A stretch of DNA of 51,028 bases, from positions 1 through 51,028 of the forward strand of contig UQYI01000020.1 in NCBI GenBank assembly GCA_900545265.1, in the 5' to 3' direction. The notes under the pieces were generated by a model. It did not search any database. It had not been told where the DNA came from and saw only the letters and a program-made list of their open reading frames with translations. This stretch comes from an uncultured Eubacteriales bacterium (GTDB lineage: Bacteria > Bacillota > Clostridia > Christensenellales > CAG-138). Positions 1 through 8,927 of the stretch are shown here, in pieces. Numbering within the stretch: position 1 is the stretch's first letter; every line of letters begins with the position of its first letter. Position numbers and translations under genes: made by a program.

Positions 1-21
1 CTGCGCCGGAACGTGCGCCCC
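1..21. repeat. Truncated copy of a dispersed GC-rich repeat
   Basis: The first bases contain GCCGGAACGTGCGCCCC (positions 5-21), identical over 17 nt to the right end of the cloverleaf-like element at 12314-12400. The rest of this copy lies outside the window. This suggests an extragenic repeat family, but only part of this copy is visible. Confidence 0.55.
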
Positions 22-154
22 AGGGATCCGACTCCAACCTTATCCGCATAAAGCCGCGGGCTGCGAATGCTGTGAAAAACTGGATGCAATCCACTCAACG
101 ATGTTCCGTTTACTTTCTTCAAAATACGCAAAACAGTAGTAACTCTCTGTACCA

Positions 155-183
155 TACACAAAAAGAGCCCCACACGGAGCTCT
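155..183 (-). terminator. Intrinsic terminator after the carboxyltransferase gene
   Basis: On the minus strand an 8-bp stem (AGAGCTCC paired with GGGGCTCT, one G-U pair, loop of four) is followed by TTTTTGTG. It lies 18 bases past the stop of the carboxyltransferase gene and probably ends the whole methylmalonyl-CoA operon. Confidence 0.8.
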
Positions 184-200
184 CTTTATGCCTGCTGGCT

Positions 201-1739
201 TTACAGGGGCATGTTCCCCCGAATGCGGCCTTCCCGCTTCTTGTTCTCAAAGAGATTCAGTGCATCCAGAATATATTCCCGAGTCTCGCTGGGCTCGATG
301 ACGGCATCTACATACCCGTGGGCAGCGGCCACATAGGGGGTGGCAAACTCGGCGGTATATTCGGCAATTTTTTCCTGCCGGGTAGCTTCAGGGTCCTCGC
401 TGGCTTTGATATCCTTTGCAAAGATAATGTTGGCTGCCCCTTCCGCGCCCATAACGGCGATCTCTGCAGTGGGCCAGGCCAGTACCATATCTGCACCCAG
501 ATCCTTGGAGCACATGGCCAGATAGCTGCCGCCATAAGCCTTGCGCATGATAACGGTGATCTTGGGGCTTTCCGCTACGGAGTACACATACAGCAGCTTG
601 GCGCCGTGACGAATGATCCCGCCATACTCCTGGGCGGTGCCGGGCAGGAAGCCGGGCACATCCACCAGGTTGATCAGGGGCAGACCATACGCATCGCACA
701 TCTGGATGAACCGGCTGGCCTTATCTGAAGCGTTTATGTCCAGACAACCGCCCATTACCTTGGGCTGATTGCAGATAAAACCTACGCTCCGTCCTCCCAC
801 CCGGCCAAAGCCGGTGACAATATTGGGAGCATAGTTGGGCTGCAGCTCAAAAAAGCTGTCTGCATCGGCGATCTCTCCGATGACCGTGCGCACATCGTAG
901 GCTCGGCGGGAGCTGTCGGGAATGACGGTGTCCAAAGCAGGCCGGCCCTTCTCTTCTTCATTCTCATAAGCTGGAGCAGGCTCTCCTGCATGGCTGGGCA
1001 GATAGGAAAGAATCATGCGCACATACCACAAGGCATCCTCCTCCGTAGAGGCGGCCAGATGAGCTACGCCGGAAACGGACGTCTGGGTGGAAGCGCCGCC
1101 CAGAGCTTCTTCTGTGACCTGTTCACCGGTAGTAGCCTCGATAACCCGGGGACCGGTGATAAACATCTGGGATTTCTCCTCCACCATGATGATAAAATCC
1201 GTCAGGGCAGGGGAATATACGGCTCCTCCGGCGCAAGGCCCCATGATCACACTGATCTGGGGGATTTTGCCCGAAGCCAGACTATTGCGGCGGAAGATCT
1301 GTCCGTAACCGGAAAGGGCATCCACGGCTTCCTGAATACGGGCGCCGCCGGAATCATTCAGTCCCACCACGGGGCAGCCTGCTTCCAGCGCCATATCCAT
1401 TACCTTGCAGATTTTTGCAGCATGCATCTCGCCCAAAGCACCGCCCACGCAGGTGAAATCCTGTGCATAGGCAAAAACCTTCCTGCCATCCACCAATCCA
1501 TAGCCGGTAACTACGCCATCGGCGGGAATTTCTTTTTTCTCCATGCCGAAGTGATTGCAGCGATGGGTCACAAACCGGTCGATCTCCTTAAAGGTGCCTT
1601 CGTCAAAAAGCAGATTCAGCCGCTCCCGAGCGGTGTATTTTCCCCGGGCATGCTGCTTGTCTACGGCTTTCTGGCCGCCGGCTTCCAGAATCTTGGCACA
1701 CCGTGCCCGGTAATCATTGATCTTTTCTGCGGTAGTCAT
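201..1739 (-). CDS. mmdA: Acyl-CoA carboxyltransferase (methylmalonyl-CoA decarboxylase alpha / propionyl-CoA carboxylase beta type)
   Basis: This 512-aa protein is a biotin-dependent carboxyltransferase that moves a carboxyl group between methylmalonyl-CoA/propionyl-CoA and carboxybiotin. The two crotonase-like halves show the family motifs GGARIQEAV (about residues 131-139), GPCAGGAVYSPA (167-178) and, in the C-terminal half, DVPGFLPGTAQEYGG. The length is normal for the family. It is the last gene of an operon with methylmalonyl-CoA epimerase, MeaB and mutase, so methylmalonyl-CoA is the likely substrate. Decarboxylase and carboxylase versions cannot be told apart from this subunit alone. 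No biotin carrier or membrane beta subunit is in the window, so those partners must be encoded elsewhere or beyond the left edge. Confidence 0.93.
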   Translation of the reverse strand: MTTAEKINDYRARCAKILEAGGQKAVDKQHARGKYTARERLNLLFDEGTFKEIDRFVTHRCNHFGMEKKEIPADGVVTGYGLVDGRKVFAYAQDFTCVGGALGEMHAAKICKVMDMALEAGCPVVGLNDSGGARIQEAVDALSGYGQIFRRNSLASGKIPQISVIMGPCAGGAVYSPALTDFIIMVEEKSQMFITGPRVIEATTGEQVTEEALGGASTQTSVSGVAHLAASTEEDALWYVRMILSYLPSHAGEPAPAYENEEEKGRPALDTVIPDSSRRAYDVRTVIGEIADADSFFELQPNYAPNIVTGFGRVGGRSVGFICNQPKVMGGCLDINASDKASRFIQMCDAYGLPLINLVDVPGFLPGTAQEYGGIIRHGAKLLYVYSVAESPKITVIMRKAYGGSYLAMCSKDLGADMVLAWPTAEIAVMGAEGAANIIFAKDIKASEDPEATRQEKIAEYTAEFATPYVAAAHGYVDAVIEPSETREYILDALNLFENKKREGRIRGNMPL

Positions 1740-1754
1740 GGCCTTTTCTCCTTC

Positions 1755-2159
1755 TTATTTGCGTTCGCAGAGCTCCAGCAGCACGCCGCCGGTGGCCTTG
1801 GGATGTACAAAAGCAATCCTTGCGCCGCCTGCCCCGTAGCGGGGGGTCTGATCAATAAGGCGCACGCCCTTCTCCTTCAGTTCCTCCAAAGCCTTGTCAA
1901 TATCATCCACCCGGATAGCAATATGCTGGATGCCGGGGCCGTTCTTTTCAATGAAGCGGGCGATGGGGCCGTCCGGCTCCGTGCTTTCCAGCAGTTCCAG
2001 CTCACTGTCGCCGCAGGGCATAAAAGCTACTTTTACCTTCTGCTCCTCCACCACTTCAAAGCCTTTGGCCTTGAGACCGATGCTCTCTTCATAGAATTTT
2101 ACGGACTCATCCAGATTTTTTACGGCCACACCAATATGATCGATTCGATCCAGTTTCAT
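1755..2159 (-). CDS. mce: Methylmalonyl-CoA epimerase
   Basis: A 134-aa glyoxalase/VOC-fold protein that interconverts (R)- and (S)-methylmalonyl-CoA, linking the mutase to the carboxyltransferase. The start DRIDHIGVAVKNLDES is typical. Likely metal ligands are His8, His79 (IQHIAIRV) and Glu129 (GGVLLELCE). The length fits the family. The gene is 12 bases downstream of meaB and 15 bases upstream of the carboxyltransferase, so it is co-transcribed with both. Confidence 0.95.
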   Translation of the reverse strand: MKLDRIDHIGVAVKNLDESVKFYEESIGLKAKGFEVVEEQKVKVAFMPCGDSELELLESTEPDGPIARFIEKNGPGIQHIAIRVDDIDKALEELKEKGVRLIDQTPRYGAGGARIAFVHPKATGGVLLELCERK

Positions 2160-2171
2160 GGGAATGCTCCT

Positions 2172-3119
2172 TTACTTTAAAATTTGAGAAAGAGTGGCAT
2201 CCACCCACTCATAAGGGTTCTTCTTCTCCTGCATGAAGGCTTCCATGGCCTGCGTGCCAGGTTTGGGCAAAGCGGCCCGACGAATGATCTCGCTCTGCAT
2301 GATCTCCAGCAGTTCGCTTTGCAGCCGCTGCTGCCGCCGCTTGGCCAGCTCCCCACTTTCGGCAAACCGCTGCCACATGGCGTCCAGCGCCTCTCCATAG
2401 GCTTCTATGCCCATAAAGGAAGAAGCGCTGGTCTTGAGCACCGGAGCATTCTTCTTCTCTCCGGTTTGATCCATGTCCAGCATGCTCTTCAGTTCCAGAA
2501 CCACCCGGTCTGCACCGGGCAGATCACACTTGTTTACCACGAAAATATCGCCGATTTCCAGAATGCCGGCCTTGCTGGCCTGCACATCATCTCCCAGGCC
2601 GGGAACGCTGACCACCGTGACCACATCGGCACACCGGGCCACAGCCACTTCGGACTGCCCCACGCCTACGGTCTCCAGAATGATATAGGCAAAGCCGCAG
2701 GCATCCAGCACCCGGGCCGCCCCGGTACAGGCGGCGGAAAGCCCTCCCAGCTGCCCCCGGGTGCCCATGCTGCGAATGTATACGCCGCTGTCCAAAGCAT
2801 GACTGCTCATACGGATGCGGTCCCCCAAAATAGCACCCCCCGTAAAGGGGCTGCTGGGATCCACCGCAATAACGCCAACGGTATGTCCCTGCAAGCGCAG
2901 ATGCTTCACCAACGCATTGGTCAAAGTGGACTTACCGGAACCCGGAGGACCTGTAATGCCCAATATCCGGGCGCCGCCGGTATGGGGCCATACCAGCGAA
3001 AGAGCCTCCCGTGCAGGGTCGCCTCCGTTTTCCACCAGTGAGACCAGACGGGACAAAGCCCTGCGCTCGCCGTTTGCGGCTCTTTCAAAGAGCTCCTGAG
3101 GGTCGTTTACCGGCCGCAT
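2172..3119 (-). CDS. meaB: MeaB/ArgK-type GTPase, chaperone of methylmalonyl-CoA mutase
   Basis: A 315-aa G3E-family GTPase that protects and reloads the B12 cofactor of methylmalonyl-CoA mutase. The P-loop GPPGSGKST is at about residues 57-65, the ETVGVGQSE switch segment near 150, and the guanine-specificity motif NKCD near 200. The protein was once named ArgK, a lysine/arginine transport ATPase, which the context does not support. The start overlaps the end of the B12-binding mutase subunit by 13 bases, indicating translational coupling. Confidence 0.95.
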   Translation of the reverse strand: MRPVNDPQELFERAANGERRALSRLVSLVENGGDPAREALSLVWPHTGGARILGITGPPGSGKSTLTNALVKHLRLQGHTVGVIAVDPSSPFTGGAILGDRIRMSSHALDSGVYIRSMGTRGQLGGLSAACTGAARVLDACGFAYIILETVGVGQSEVAVARCADVVTVVSVPGLGDDVQASKAGILEIGDIFVVNKCDLPGADRVVLELKSMLDMDQTGEKKNAPVLKTSASSFMGIEAYGEALDAMWQRFAESGELAKRRQQRLQSELLEIMQSEIIRRAALPKPGTQAMEAFMQEKKNPYEWVDATLSQILK

Positions 3120-3511
3120 TTTTCGCGCAGAAAGTCCACGGTAGCGCTGGTAGGCGTACCGGGCGTAAAGATCTCCTGAATGCCCTTTGCTTTCAAACCG
3201 GGGATATCTTCATCGGGGATGATACCGCCGCCAAAGACCACAATATCCCCGGCGCCCTGTTCCCGCAGCAGTTCCACTACACGGGGGAACAGGTAATTAT
3301 GAGCCCCGGACAGCAGGCTCAGCCCTACGGCGTCTACGTCCTCGGCAATGGCCGCAGCGGCAATCTGCTCAGGGGTCTGGCGCAGGCCGGTATAAATAAC
3401 TTCAAAACCGGCGTCCCGCAGGGCGCGGCAGACCACCTTGGCCCCCCGGTCATGGCCATCCAGACCGGGCTTGGCAATCAAAACACGAATCTTTCTTTCA
3501 TTCTGTTCCAT
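3107..3511 (-). CDS. Methylmalonyl-CoA mutase, B12-binding subunit
   Basis: A 134-aa stand-alone cobalamin-binding domain. It has the base-off/His-on signature KPGLDGHDRG with the cobalt-ligating His at residue 20, plus the downstream segments SLLSGAHN and VVFGGGIIPDEDI. In many animal and bacterial mutases this domain is fused to the catalytic barrel; here it is a separate gene directly after it, as in several anaerobes and archaea. Eleven bases separate it from the catalytic-subunit stop. Confidence 0.95.
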   Translation of the reverse strand: MEQNERKIRVLIAKPGLDGHDRGAKVVCRALRDAGFEVIYTGLRQTPEQIAAAAIAEDVDAVGLSLLSGAHNYLFPRVVELLREQGAGDIVVFGGGIIPDEDIPGLKAKGIQEIFTPGTPTSATVDFLREKCGR

Positions 3512-3522
3512 GATATTCTCCT

Positions 3523-5178
3523 TTACAGCACTTCCACGGGCCGGTATTCTCCGAATACGGCTCTGAGCTCATTGCAGATCTCTCCTTCGGTGCACCACTT
3601 GCGGGCGCAATCCACAATATAAGGCATCAGGTTTTCATCGGTAGCAGCGGCAGCCCGCAAAGCGGCCAAAGCATCGGCAGCCGCCTGGCTGTCCCGCTTT
3701 TCCTTGACGGCCTTGATCTTGGCCACCTGTTTATCGGCAATGGTGCTGTCAATGACCATATGCTCCTTATGGCCCTCTTCCTTTACGGTGAACTTGTTGA
3801 CGCCTACCACTACCTGCTCCCCGGATTCCACCGCCTTTTGATACGCATAGGAACTGTCGGCAATCTCCTTCTGGATATAGCCCTGTTCAATGGCCTTTAC
3901 GGCACCGCCCATATCATCGATCTTGTGGATATACTCCCAAACCTTCTCTTCGATCTGATCGGTAAGGCTCTCCACATAATAACTGCCCGCCAGAGGATCT
4001 ACTGTATCGGCTACGCCGCTCTCATAGGCCACGATCTGCTGGGTACGCAGGGCAATACGCACGCTGTCCTCCGTCGGCAGAGACAGGGCCTCATCCCGGG
4101 AATTGGTGTGCAGACTCTGGGTACCACCCAATACGGCCGCCAAGGTCTGGATGGTAACACGGATAATATTATTATCCGGCTGTTGGGCGGTAAGGGTGGA
4201 GCCGCCGGTCTGGGTATGGAAGCGCAGCATCATGCTCCTGTCTTTCTTGGCATGGAAACGCTCCTTCATGATCTTAGCCCAGATACGCCGGGCGGCCCGG
4301 TACTTGGCCACCTCTTCCAGCAGGTTGTTGTGCGCATTGAAGAAGAAGGAAAGGCGGCCCGCAAAGCTGTCAACATCCATACCGGCCTTAATGGCAGCGT
4401 CTACATAGGCAATGCCGTCTGCCAGCGTGAAGGCCACCTCCTGTGCCGCAGTAGAGCCTGCCTCCCGGATATGATAGCCGGAGATGGAGATGGTGTTCCA
4501 CTGGGGCAGATTCTTGGAACAATATTCAAAAATATTGGTAATCAGCCGCATGGAGGGCGCCGGGGGGAAGATATAGGTGCCGCGGGCTGCATACTCCTTG
4601 AGCACATCATTCTGAATGGTACCCTTAAGCTGATCGGGAGAAACGCCCTGCCGCTCTGCCGCCACAATATAGAAGGCAAGCAGTACAGCGGCGGAAGCGT
4701 TGATGGTCATGCTGGTGCTGACCTTATCCAGAGGGATACCGTCAAAAAGCACTTCCATATCCGCCAGAGAATCGATGGCCACACCGACCTTGCCTACTTC
4801 TCCCATGCTCATGGGATCATCAGAATCGTAGCCGATCTGTGTGGGCAGGTCAAAGGCAATGGAAAGGCCCGTCTGGCCCTGGGAGATCAGGTATTTGTAA
4901 CGCTCGTTGCTTTCTTCCGCATCGCCAAAGCCTGCATACTGACGCATGGTCCAGTAGCGGCCCCGGTACATGGTAGGCTGTACGCCCCGGGTAAAGGGAT
5001 ACTGGCCGGGATACCCCAGCTTCTCGTCATAATCGTCCCCGGCTACATTGCTGGGGTCATAGGCCCGTTCCACTTTAATACCGGAGCTGGTAGTGAACTC
5101 TGCCTTACGCTCCGGATGCTTGGCCAAAGAAGCCTCGGTACTCTTTATCCAAGCCTGCTTATTTTCTGATACTGCCAC
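3523..5178 (-). CDS. Methylmalonyl-CoA mutase, catalytic subunit
   Basis: A 551-aa TIM-barrel subunit that interconverts succinyl-CoA and methylmalonyl-CoA by adenosylcobalamin radical chemistry. Recognisable mutase segments include RGVQPTMYRGRYWTMRQYAG, GLSIAFDLPTQIGYDSDDP, SISGYHIREAGSTAAQE and RFHTQTGGSTLTAQQPDNN. It lacks the C-terminal B12 domain, which is supplied by the next gene. It is the first gene of the mutase-MeaB-epimerase-carboxyltransferase operon and has a good AAGGAGG ribosome site. Confidence 0.96.
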   Translation of the reverse strand: MAVSENKQAWIKSTEASLAKHPERKAEFTTSSGIKVERAYDPSNVAGDDYDEKLGYPGQYPFTRGVQPTMYRGRYWTMRQYAGFGDAEESNERYKYLISQGQTGLSIAFDLPTQIGYDSDDPMSMGEVGKVGVAIDSLADMEVLFDGIPLDKVSTSMTINASAAVLLAFYIVAAERQGVSPDQLKGTIQNDVLKEYAARGTYIFPPAPSMRLITNIFEYCSKNLPQWNTISISGYHIREAGSTAAQEVAFTLADGIAYVDAAIKAGMDVDSFAGRLSFFFNAHNNLLEEVAKYRAARRIWAKIMKERFHAKKDRSMMLRFHTQTGGSTLTAQQPDNNIIRVTIQTLAAVLGGTQSLHTNSRDEALSLPTEDSVRIALRTQQIVAYESGVADTVDPLAGSYYVESLTDQIEEKVWEYIHKIDDMGGAVKAIEQGYIQKEIADSSYAYQKAVESGEQVVVGVNKFTVKEEGHKEHMVIDSTIADKQVAKIKAVKEKRDSQAAADALAALRAAAATDENLMPYIVDCARKWCTEGEICNELRAVFGEYRPVEVL

Positions 5179-5239
5179 GGGAAAATAATCCTCCTTGGTT
5201 TATTCTGTTGTATGTGTATGCCCTAACTATAAAGGACAT

Positions 5240-5266
5240 CGGGCGTTCCCGCAATAGGAACGCCCG
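5240..5266. terminator. Perfect 10-bp inverted repeat between the 2-oxoacid oxidoreductase and mutase operons
   Basis: CGGGCGTTCC and GGAACGCCCG flank a 7-base loop. The hairpin sits 10 bases after the gamma-subunit stop on the minus strand, so it is probably a terminator or a read-through attenuator between the two co-directional operons. The following bases (ATGTCCTTTAT on the minus strand) are only weakly T-rich. Confidence 0.6.
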
Positions 5267-5275
5267 AAACTTTAC

Positions 5276-5806
5276 TTAAAGCAGGCCCTCGCCTACTTCC
5301 AGTGCCTTGAAGTTCAAAGCCTCGGTGCCCTTTGGAATATGGGCAGCCACTGCCTGACGCAGGATATCTTCGGATACCAGCCCCAGAGCCTTATTGATCA
5401 CGGCCACGGCAATAATGTTGGCCACAAAGCTCTTGCCGACCTTTTCTACCGCACTGTGAAGAATGGGTACCTGCACCACCTTATGACCCTTGAGCCATTC
5501 GGGAATGGTCAGGCTGCTGTCAGCCAGCACCAGGCAGCTTTCCGGCAGATCTTTGCTGTATTTCTCCAGGGAAGTCTGGGTAAGCGCCAACAGGCAGGTG
5601 GGGATTCGCACCTTGGGAAAGCCCAGTGCGCCGCTGGTGATCACCGCCTGAGCAGAACAGGCGCCGCCCCGTGCTTCGGGGCCGTAGGACTGGCTCTGCG
5701 CGGCATTGAGGCCTTCCATTACGGCGGCCTCCGCCAGGATCACGGAAGCAAGGATAACGCCCTGGCCGCCGCTACCTACCAGCTTGATCTCTTCTCTCTT
5801 CTGCAT
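5276..5806 (-). CDS. korC: 2-oxoacid:ferredoxin oxidoreductase, gamma subunit
   Basis: A 176-aa catalytic-domain gamma subunit of the pyruvate/2-oxoglutarate ferredoxin oxidoreductase family. The N-terminus KLVGSGGQGVILAS and the segment SYGPEARGGACSAQAVI are diagnostic. The start at 5806 is preceded by AAAGGAG; a longer in-frame extension would run into the upstream gene. It is the last gene of a D-A-B-C order operon, as in KorDABC and VorDABC complexes. Substrate choice (2-oxoglutarate or branched-chain 2-oxoacid) cannot be read with certainty. Confidence 0.93.
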   Translation of the reverse strand: MQKREEIKLVGSGGQGVILASVILAEAAVMEGLNAAQSQSYGPEARGGACSAQAVITSGALGFPKVRIPTCLLALTQTSLEKYSKDLPESCLVLADSSLTIPEWLKGHKVVQVPILHSAVEKVGKSFVANIIAVAVINKALGLVSEDILRQAVAAHIPKGTEALNFKALEVGEGLL

Positions 5807-5810
5807 ATGC

Positions 5811-6635
5811 TTACTCCTTTGCTGCCAGCTTGGCAATGAGCTTGCCGTATTCTTCGGTATACTCGGGAACATTCTTATCCTCATGGAAGCAGCCGATGAC
5901 CATCTTGCCTTGAAGCTCCTCGGCAGGCATCTTATCGGCCCGAGCCTTGAGAATGCCGTTATCCCGCTGCCATTCCATCATCTTCACGGCATCGCCTTTC
6001 TTGTTCTTGCGGCCGTAGTAGGTGGGACAGATGGATACGCAGTCGATGACGGAAAAGCCCTTGTGGGCAATACCGTTCTGAATGAGCTGGATAGTCTGGG
6101 GCACATGATACGCATCGCCCCTGGCAGCATAGGTGGCGCCGGCGCCGGTGGCCAGTTTCACCAGATCGAAAGTTCGATCGATGCTGCCGTAGGGGGCGGT
6201 GGTGGCAAAAGACCCGGTGGGGGTAGTGGGAGAGAACTGACCCCCGGTCATCCCATAGATATTGTTGTTGAACACCACTACGGTAAGGTCAATGTTCCGG
6301 CGTGCGGCATGGATCAGGTGGTTGCCGCCAATGGCGGAGCAATCGCCGTCGCCAGTGATGACAATAACGGTGAGCTCGGGTCTGGCCATTTTAATACCTG
6401 TAGCAAAGGCAATGGCCCGGCCGTGAGTGGTATGAATGGTGTTGAAATCCATATAACCGGCAGCCCGGGAAGAACAGCCGATACCGGAAACGATCACCAC
6501 TTTGTCCTGCTCCAACCCCAGATTGTCGATGGCCTGGGCCACATCCCGCATAAGGATGCCGTTGCCGCAGCCGGGACACCAGATATGGGGCAGGTCTCTA
6601 AGACGCATATATTGATGAATGAGCTTGCTTTCCAT
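5811..6635 (-). CDS. korB: 2-oxoacid:ferredoxin oxidoreductase, beta (TPP-binding) subunit
   Basis: A 274-aa thiamine-diphosphate subunit. The TPP motif is GDGDCSAIGGNHLIHAARRN with downstream NNNIYGMTGGQ. The N-terminal WCPGCGNG and GIGCSSR segments are typical of the beta subunit. It works with the alpha, gamma and ferredoxin-like subunits encoded next to it to oxidise a 2-oxoacid and CoA to acyl-CoA, CO2 and reduced ferredoxin, or the reverse. Confidence 0.94.
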   Translation of the reverse strand: MESKLIHQYMRLRDLPHIWCPGCGNGILMRDVAQAIDNLGLEQDKVVIVSGIGCSSRAAGYMDFNTIHTTHGRAIAFATGIKMARPELTVIVITGDGDCSAIGGNHLIHAARRNIDLTVVVFNNNIYGMTGGQFSPTTPTGSFATTAPYGSIDRTFDLVKLATGAGATYAARGDAYHVPQTIQLIQNGIAHKGFSVIDCVSICPTYYGRKNKKGDAVKMMEWQRDNGILKARADKMPAEELQGKMVIGCFHEDKNVPEYTEEYGKLIAKLAAKE

Positions 6636-6670
6636 TTCTATGTACAGCCTTTCTTTCGATCAGATTGGGG

Positions 6671-7792
6671 TTAGGCTTCCAGCCTGGCCAGCACTTCCGC
6701 AGGATCGATGACGGAGCCGTTGAACCGGCCCAGGAAGTCTACGGGCGTATCTCCGGCAGCAGCCTTTACCTGCAGGAGCATCTGACCGGCATTGTTTTCC
6801 ACCACCAGGATGCGCTTGACCTTAGCAGCCACCCTGGCCATGGCCCGTTCGGGGAATGGCCACACGGTAATGGGCCGGAACATACCCGCCTTAATGCCCT
6901 TTTCACGGGCTTCGGCGATGGCAGCCTCTACGGTACGGGCGGCGCCGCCAAAGCAGACCACGGCGATATCCGCATCTTCCAGATCCCGTTCTTCCCACTT
7001 TTCTATATCGTCCCGATTCTCTTCGATCTTGCCCAGCAGCCGCTCCAAAAACGCTTCGTAGCTCTGGCTGGTGCCCCGGGGGAAGCCGCCCTTATCGTGG
7101 AACAGGCCGGTGATGTTGTAGCGCTGGCCCTGACCGAAGGGAGCCATTTCCGGCACCCACTTGCCTTCCGGCACCCGATAAGCCGCCTCTCCGGTGATGG
7201 AACGGTCTACAGGCCGGTCAATAACTTCGTATTCGTGAGGATCGGGCAGGGTAATGCCCTCTCTGAGGTGGCCCACCATTTCGTCCATCAAAAAGATCAC
7301 GGGAACCCGATACTTCTCGGAAAGGTTGAAGCAGCGGATGGCCTCCATATAAGTCTCCTTAACGGTGGAGGGAGAAATAACAATAACGGGGCGGTCCCCA
7401 TGGCTGCCCCACTTGGCCTGCATCAGATCGCCCTGAGCGGGAGAAGTAGGCAGACCAGTGGAGGGACCCACACGCTGCACATCCACGATCACGCAGGGAA
7501 CCTCCGCTTCGGCAGCGTAACCGATATTTTCCTGTTTAAGGGAGAACCCCGGGCCGCTGGTGGCGGTCATGGCCTTGACGCCTGCGGCGGAAGCACCGAT
7601 AACGGCTGCCATGCCGGAGATCTCATCCTCCATCTGAAGGAAGCGGCCCCCTACCTGGGGCAGACGAGCGGCGGAAAGCTCTGCTATCTCAGTGGAAGGC
7701 GTAATGGGATAGCCGGCATAAAACCGCATTCCCGCTGCAATGGCACCTTCTACGCAGGCTTCGTTGCCCTGCATCAAAACTGTTTTGCCCAT
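6671..7792 (-). CDS. korA: 2-oxoacid:ferredoxin oxidoreductase, alpha subunit
   Basis: A 373-aa alpha subunit. MGKTVLMQGNEACVEGAIAA, GYPITPSTEIAE and TATSGPGFSLKQENIGYA are typical of KorA/VorA proteins. The start codon at 7792 overlaps the last base of the ferredoxin-subunit stop, which fixes the start; the open frame upstream of it is only a shadow of the ferredoxin gene. With the mutase operon next door, 2-oxoglutarate to succinyl-CoA is the most economical assignment, but this is inference. Confidence 0.94.
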   Translation of the reverse strand: MGKTVLMQGNEACVEGAIAAGMRFYAGYPITPSTEIAELSAARLPQVGGRFLQMEDEISGMAAVIGASAAGVKAMTATSGPGFSLKQENIGYAAEAEVPCVIVDVQRVGPSTGLPTSPAQGDLMQAKWGSHGDRPVIVISPSTVKETYMEAIRCFNLSEKYRVPVIFLMDEMVGHLREGITLPDPHEYEVIDRPVDRSITGEAAYRVPEGKWVPEMAPFGQGQRYNITGLFHDKGGFPRGTSQSYEAFLERLLGKIEENRDDIEKWEERDLEDADIAVVCFGGAARTVEAAIAEAREKGIKAGMFRPITVWPFPERAMARVAAKVKRILVVENNAGQMLLQVKAAAGDTPVDFLGRFNGSVIDPAEVLARLEA

Positions 7793-7995
7793 TATTTTCC
7801 TTCCTCCTCCGTCTCCAGATAAATGGCGTAATCCGGGCAGCGGAGCTCGCACTGGCCGCACAGGATGCAGGCCTCCAGATTCTCCGCGTATACCTTTTCG
7901 TCCTTCACTGCCAGAACCTTCTTGGGGCAGAAGGCCGCACAGATGCCGCAGCCTTTGCACCACGCCCGGTTGATCACCAGCTTTTTGTTTAGCAT
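7792..7995 (-). CDS. korD: 4Fe-4S ferredoxin-like delta subunit of the 2-oxoacid oxidoreductase
   Basis: A 67-aa protein with two complete cluster-binding motifs, CKGCGICAAFCPK (residues about 15-27) and CILCGQCELRCPD (about 45-57). It is the electron-transfer subunit and the first gene of the operon. The ribosome site AAAGGGG is just upstream of the ATG. Confidence 0.93.
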   Translation of the reverse strand: MLNKKLVINRAWCKGCGICAAFCPKKVLAVKDEKVYAENLEACILCGQCELRCPDYAIYLETEEEGK

Positions 7996-8041
7996 GATTG
8001 ACCCCTTTCAAAAATTCCTCAGCCCTTTAGGCCTCGCTAAC

Positions 8042-8068
8042 ATTCTAACACAGCAGGCATCATGTAAA
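8042..8068 (-). promoter_or_regulatory. Probable promoter of the 2-oxoacid oxidoreductase operon
   Basis: On the minus strand TTTACA (8063-8068) and TAGAAT (8042-8047) are 15 bp apart, and the -10 is preceded by TG in the extended position. The site is about 50 bases upstream of the ferredoxin-subunit start. The short spacing makes the -35 assignment tentative. Confidence 0.5.
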
Positions 8069-8236
8069 AAACATTTTTTTTCGCCCATTCATTACAAGTA
8101 TTCGGTTGTGGATTTCAGCACATTTTGAAAGATTTCCTTCATTTTGACCGTGTTGCTCCGCTATCCTGCAAAACCGTTCCTGTTAGCTTCGGAAAACCCT
8201 CCTTCTTATCACAATATCTCTGATGCATATAAAATA

Positions 8237-8261
8237 ACCCCGGAGAAAATTCTACGGGGTC
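8237..8261 (-). other. Small hairpin in the 1.2-kb non-coding region
   Basis: ACCCCG and CGGGGT form a stem around an 11-12 base A/T-rich loop, followed on the minus strand by TATTTTA. It looks like a weak terminator for minus-strand transcripts entering from the right, but no gene is there. The rest of 8069-8690 is AT-rich with long T runs, and I see no gene in it. Confidence 0.35.
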
Positions 8262-8701
8262 AGGTTTGCGGTTCATGACCTGCAGTCCAGATCAACGGAG
8301 GCTGCAGATAGAAAAAGCTGTCCGTTTCCCCTTTTGTCCCGGACATTCTTTCTAAGCCAGCTGCAAGTCATGAGCAAACTTTCTGCTTGTATTGTAGCAA
8401 AATATGTCTGTTTATGCAAGGGTTTCCGGTGATCGCTACAAAAAAATTCTGTTTCATCCTGAAAAACAGAAAACGTTTTATTTTCCCATTTTTCTTAATA
8501 TTTCTCTCTTTTTTCCATTTTCCCTATTGTTCTCTCCCACTCTTTTCTGAATTATATATTATTTTTTCTGTTAAAAAGAGAGGGAATTCCAATGGATTTT
8601 TCTGCTTTTTCAGCCAAATTACTGTTATTTTTAACTTGTTTTACAGTTGTTGTGTCCGCCCCACTCACAAATCGCCGTCCTTTTTTATAATGAGAATAAT
8701 C

Positions 8702-8870
8702 GCTTGCAGAGACAATTGCCCGTCCATGCATCGCCTACACAGGAGAGAAGGTAAAGGCAAGAATGCCGGAGCGGATGAATGCTCTAAGGGTTCTTACAAT
8801 ACCAGCGCGGAAAGCATGGATGGATGCCTCCCAAGCCGCCCATAAGTCTGTACATGCAAGATGTGCAAGA
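8702..8870 (+). ncRNA. Possible structured RNA (unidentified)
   Basis: A TATAAT box (8686-8691) stands just upstream but has no good -35. CCGTCCATGC (8720-8729) pairs over 10 bp, with one G-U, with GCATGGATGG (8814-8823). CTTGCA (8703-8708) can pair with TGCAAG (8855-8860 or 8864-8869). The enclosed loop holds a small GAGC/GCTC hairpin. There is no convincing reading frame, and I could not match the sequence to a riboswitch or to 6S RNA. A perfect hairpin at 8895-8927 would end such a transcript. Confidence 0.25.
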
Positions 8871-8894
8871 CTTTCTTTCAGGACAGGCATGATA

Positions 8895-8927
8895 AAAGCT
8901 GATCTCCGCATAACGGAGATCAGCTTT
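8895..8927. terminator. Perfect 14-bp hairpin in the non-coding region
   Basis: AAAGCTGATCTCCG and CGGAGATCAGCTTT flank a 5-base loop. Short A and T ends on both sides could make it a bidirectional terminator. It lies about 315 bp upstream of the HTH gene and insulates it from the left. Confidence 0.55.
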
